From Tanypteryx hageni (Eukaryota > Arthropoda > Insecta > Odonata > Petaluridae), in contig CM054118.1 of assembly GCA_028673005.1 (NCBI GenBank), forward strand, positions 62,987,401 through 63,051,400: 64,000 bases of DNA, written 5' to 3'. Positions 60,201 to 64,000 of the stretch are shown here, piece after piece. Numbering within the stretch: position 1 is the first letter of the stretch; each line of letters opens with the position of its first letter. Below the pieces are notes generated by a model. The model had not been told where the DNA came from, made no database searches, and saw nothing but the letters and a program-made list of their open reading frames with translations. The position numbers and the translations under genes were made by a program.

Positions 60201-63200
60201 GACTTAAAGACTGTGCTCGTGATTGAAGCGCTTCGAGTAATTCATTTGCTCTCGCGGTACTAAACTCGGAAGGCCAAAATGCTTTTCGTACATCTGATAT
60301 TATCTGCTCTAGGTCTGAAGCCATGCTTTGAACGGATGCAGACGTGGAAAAAAGCTGATGGCAGCGAGCAGAGTGATGAGGTGCATGACGTTTACCTTGG
60401 GGATGATCCCCTGCCTCTTCAACCTCATCATCATCATCCACGTACTCGAACTTGTGTTTGACACGTGGGGGTGTGACAGCTCGTACGTCCAGGATTGGGG
60501 AGAGGCGCTCCTCTGATACCTGTGTCGTGCGACCAGTACGACGGAGAGAGGGTTGGTGAAGGATGGAAGGGGGTGGTGGAGACAAGTGAGAGGGTGTGGA
60601 AGGATGACTCGATCTCTGAGCAGATGCAAAAGTTCCACTTCGTGAGACAACATGTCGATATCCATCCTGAACACCACTGAAATCTAGGTCTGAGGATGAG
60701 GAAGGTAAGGCAATGGAATCACTGAGAGAGGAATCAGTTGTGTCAACCAAAGATGAATCCAGTTGAGAAGATGTAAGTGCTCCAGGGGCAATTGGAGTGG
60801 TATCCATTGATGACTGAGTAGGTTTGCTTGGAACGAGTCTACGCATGGATTCACTTGAGGTAGGTTGTCTATAAATAACTTCAATAGCACCAGTCACATC
60901 AAGCGTCCTAGTGAACACTTCTGAAGTCATAAGCTGCGTTATGGAACCACTCGTTGCTGATGAATGCCGCATTCTGCTAGGGCTGGAAGGTAAAGATGGA
61001 GTTCTGCTGGTCGATTCCGGAATACCAGGTGAAGGCTGGCAGAGGGAAGGAGATGGGGTTGACGTTGAAACTGTGACAGAACTTTCAGAAGAAAGGTCTT
61101 CAGTCTTCTGAGACATAGATGCATCAGGCGAAATGATATCTTTGAGTGGTTTTGGAGTAGTTACATGACTTTCAACTGAGGTAGAAATATAACCTTTCGA
61201 TGTTGTTGATGATGGAGACATTTCAGGAATAGCCTTTGAGGGTTGAATTGCTTTGGATTGCATTTTAATTTTTCTTTCCTGTTTAGTCGCACTAACGACA
61301 GTCCTTTCCGTATGCTTCGTCGATGTTTTTTGTACAGTACTAGTGGTGTGTCTTACCAAAGATGTGGATGTATGAGAAGATGTCTGTGGTGAACCCTCAG
61401 TTGATCGAGGACATTCATCCTCATGCCTCTGCAGCTCTTTTTTCTTGACTGCAACAGTTGCTCGAGGAAGTTTGCTCACCACTCCCATTGCTACTGATGT
61501 TTTTGATGGACTAATTTTGACAGACTCTGCCTGAGTTAAATGTGGTTTTCCAGGCAAACTCAATGAGGTATGTTTCTTTGCAGTTATTGAACTTTCCCTA
61601 GTGGTTTCTTCTTGAACAGAAATTTTCTTTTCTGATTCCGACAAAACTTTCTTAACTACATGAGTCTGTTCAGCTTCACTATATTTACGAGTGAATGTTT
61701 TCCGTATGGGTGATGCTCTTCTATCTCCAAGATCTAATGGCAGTGGAATGTCTCGGGTAGAACGAGAAATACGCGATGTATGAATATCCTCACGTCTATG
61801 AACGGCCGTCACTTTTTTGCTGCTACTACTTGCTGTGTCTTCTGCATAATGACTTCTCTTATGGGTTCGCACTCGGGTGGCATGCTCATCGGTTTCAGAC
61901 TGTGAAGCTAATGAGGGTTTGTGACGTGTATCTACTCCGACTTGAACATCACTCAATTGCCCAGCTTTGGAGGGAACCTTTTTCTTAATTTTATGGTAGT
62001 CAACATCACTAGGTAGGGCAGAAGTATGCTTTGAAACAATGGTTCGTTTTTTAATGGCTCCTTGAGATTCAGCAACTGCCTTCATGGAATCAGTGGAACT
62101 CTTTGCTGTTGGTTCTCTACCTGCATCTTTTATTTTGGAACGGCTTCCAGGAATTGACTTTTTCGAAGGAACATGGCTCTCCACCTTTTGTGTTTCCAAA
62201 GTACTTTCTTTCGGCACAAGTACTTGAGATGTTACAATTTGCTCACAAACACAGATAGACCGTTGGCCATCTTTTTTAACTTCTACAAAGGTTGCACCAG
62301 AAGATGAAGTATGCAATGTCGTTTCTACTGAGGCCTCCTCTGCTGTGACTGTTGATTTTACATCTGCTGCATCTTCAGAAACAGTAACCTCGATTGTATC
62401 ATCATCTTTAAGGACGATATCATCTGATGTTACTTCTAATATTGGTCTATGCTGAGAAGAAGAAATACTAGGCAGAACTAATACCTGAAGTTCTTCATGT
62501 TTTTCACTAACACCTGATAACTGTAAATCCTCGGCTACAATAACATCCGCAACATGCAAATCAGGTTTTATTTTAAATAAAGAAAGATCTTTTGAAGAAG
62601 TCGCATCATCTGATGCCATTGTATCCAATACGATTGCATATTTTTCATCATATCTTATAGAATCACTAATATCTGCTGACACAGACTGAACCTCTGCTAT
62701 CGAAACTGCTTCCTCTGGTGATGCCTTTGCCAAAACCTCTACAGAAACTACAGGTGATAAAACATCAATGTGTGAAGTTAATAAATTTTCATCTCTTCGA
62801 GTAGTTAAAAGGCTATCCTTTTTGGAAACTTCTGATGATGTACTGATTCCTGAGAGTCCCCAATCTTCGTGAGACTTTTCCTTTATTAAGGATGGTGAAA
62901 TTAAATGCTCATGTCCTGGGGCAAGAGAATCCGAGGGCTGAATCAAGTCGACTGTACCACTAGAAATTGGTTGAGATGAAAGAGTACCTGAACGCACTGC
63001 CTCAACTGTCTGCAATTCATCGACAACTGTTTCCACAACATTATCGAGAACAACCTCTTCTTCAAAAATAGTAAGCACTTTTGCTCCCTTACTATCTACT
63101 GTGGTAGTCGAATCTAATGCTTCAAATATAAAAGAGTCAGATGAAGGTGAAGGAAGTAAAACACAGGTAGATGGAAGTTCAAATTGAGCATCATCACCAC

Positions 63201-64000
63201 GAACCACATCATCGTAAATAAAAGCTTTTTGGCCAGAAAGAGGAGGAATGAAAGATACAGCCCGAGAGGGAGGTTCAAACAAAATAATTTCAGGTGGTTT
63301 ATCAAGGGCAATGCTACGTTCCTCAGCGATTGAAGAAAGGTTCAACGCTGCCTCCTCAAGAAAGCCTTGACTAGGGAATGGAGGACCCTCGGGAGTTGGA
63401 GTCAAATCAGGCTTTAACTCTCTGACTTCTTGTTTAATCTGCCTAGTTACTTCCTTGACTTCAGACATAAGATCCTTAATTTCATTCTCTGTTAATACTT
63501 TTTTAGTAAGAATAGATAACTGCTCCCTACGACTTTTAGAAAGTATCGGCCTCCGAGGTTCATCAGATACTTCTGAAAACATCGAGCCAGACGCCTGAGA
63601 ACCCTTTTTATCAGAATGAGTTTCCACATCATCACTGATTGGTACATCAACAGTACTTACAGTAGATAAAGATAAGAGATGTTGGTCAAAAGCAAAAGAA
63701 GGATCTCTACATTTTAGTAAAGCACTCGAGTCTTTAAAACTTAAACCGGAAGAGGATGTTGGCAAAATCTTACCACTAACTTCCGTTCCAAATAAAACTC
63801 CTACATCAGAACGATCGACACTAGGTCTACTCAAATCTGAACTCATTTCATCGTCTGCCATTTCCACTGGTATCTCCTTGTCATCCTTCAAAGTCTCTAT
63901 GACAGCCTTTTCGACCTTGGTTATTTTCACTTCCTGAAATAATTCGACATCTTTCGGTGTGACATCCTCTAACGCGGGCGCCTTAGACACCAATTCAATT
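54261..64000 (-). CDS. Ank2: Giant ankyrin-like exon (>9.7 kb), 5' end outside window
   Basis: An open frame runs unbroken on the minus strand from the window edge to a stop at 54,244-54,246, over 3,240 codons. The apparent start at 63,993 is a TTG codon; the frame continues upstream, so this exon enters from outside the window. The protein is acidic, Ser/Thr/Glu-rich and largely disordered. A charged helical stretch (ILTKKVLTENEIKDLMSEV) lies near 63,410-63,530 and a second helical island (SDVRKAFWPSEF) near 60,160-60,325. Fifteen TD[VTL]E-type acidic motifs lie between 56,500 and 59,360. Two phase-1 donors precede the stop: after 54,267 (ATCG|GTGAAG) and after 54,261 (GAAG|GTGGAC). Either joins in frame to the 66-nt exon; 54,261 is a choice, not a proof. 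Assignment to Ank2 rests on linkage to ankyrin-like 3' exons; the ankyrin repeats would lie upstream. Role, if correct: cytoskeletal scaffold linking membrane proteins and spectrin, the giant tail serving axons and synapses. Confidence 0.75.

Noticed and set aside
33652..64000. The giant gene as Futsch/MAP1B or a titin-like protein
   Set aside because: No MAP1B C-terminal text, no KEKS-type repeats, and no Ig or FnIII domains; the last exons look ankyrin-like.

Overview
The window is eukaryotic, AT-rich and intron-containing. It looks like an arthropod, most likely an insect, because the main gene resembles the giant ankyrin-2 (Ank2) genes of insects. Species and order cannot be read from the sequence. 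All calls come from reading the sequence; no search was run.

Right two thirds (about 22,025 to 64,000, minus strand): the 3' part of one enormous gene. Eleven coding exons can be placed by matching open frames to AG/GT splice signals. In transcript order they are: >64,000-~54,261 (open at the window edge); 52,932-52,867; 51,014-49,590; 49,106-47,511; 46,910-46,443; 45,909-45,199; 44,478-33,652; 32,784-32,716; 26,793-26,656; 25,251-25,176; and a terminal exon 22,244-22,025. Together they encode about 8,400 residues, mostly acidic, Ser/Thr/Glu-rich and low in complexity, with coiled-coil islands and short repeated motifs. The last exons resemble the regulatory C-terminus of ankyrins. The ankyrin repeats, ZU5/UPA and death domains expected of the family would lie upstream, outside the window. 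Every junction except the last is phase 1, so each giant exon is a symmetric cassette that can be included or skipped without a frameshift. This suits a series of S/M/L/XL-type isoforms.

Introns of this gene carry a ~154 bp tandem array (23.8-24.3 kb), a 152 bp palindromic MITE (27.45 kb), a 206 bp TTAA-flanked piggyBac-like MITE (27.9 kb), a ~590 bp inverted-repeat element with internal tandem units (29.2-29.8 kb), and TA/CA microsatellites.

Left third (1 to ~20,700): gene-poor, full of mobile-element remains. Near 3.5 kb there is a possible first coding exon and promoter of a second minus-strand gene running out of the window to the left. Other features are a 93 bp hAT-like MITE, a perfect 139 bp palindrome built from two tRNA-like 3' halves, two Helitron-like elements with an inverted-repeat relation, a tandem array (10.9-11.5 kb), a 1.9 kb hAT element with a perfect 8 bp target duplication and a broken transposase, a Tc1/mariner pseudogene, a pogo/Tigger-like fragment, and three copies of one tRNA-derived SINE. 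One SINE copy has a clear 10 bp target duplication, and its empty site survives in a paralogous repeat copy in the same window.
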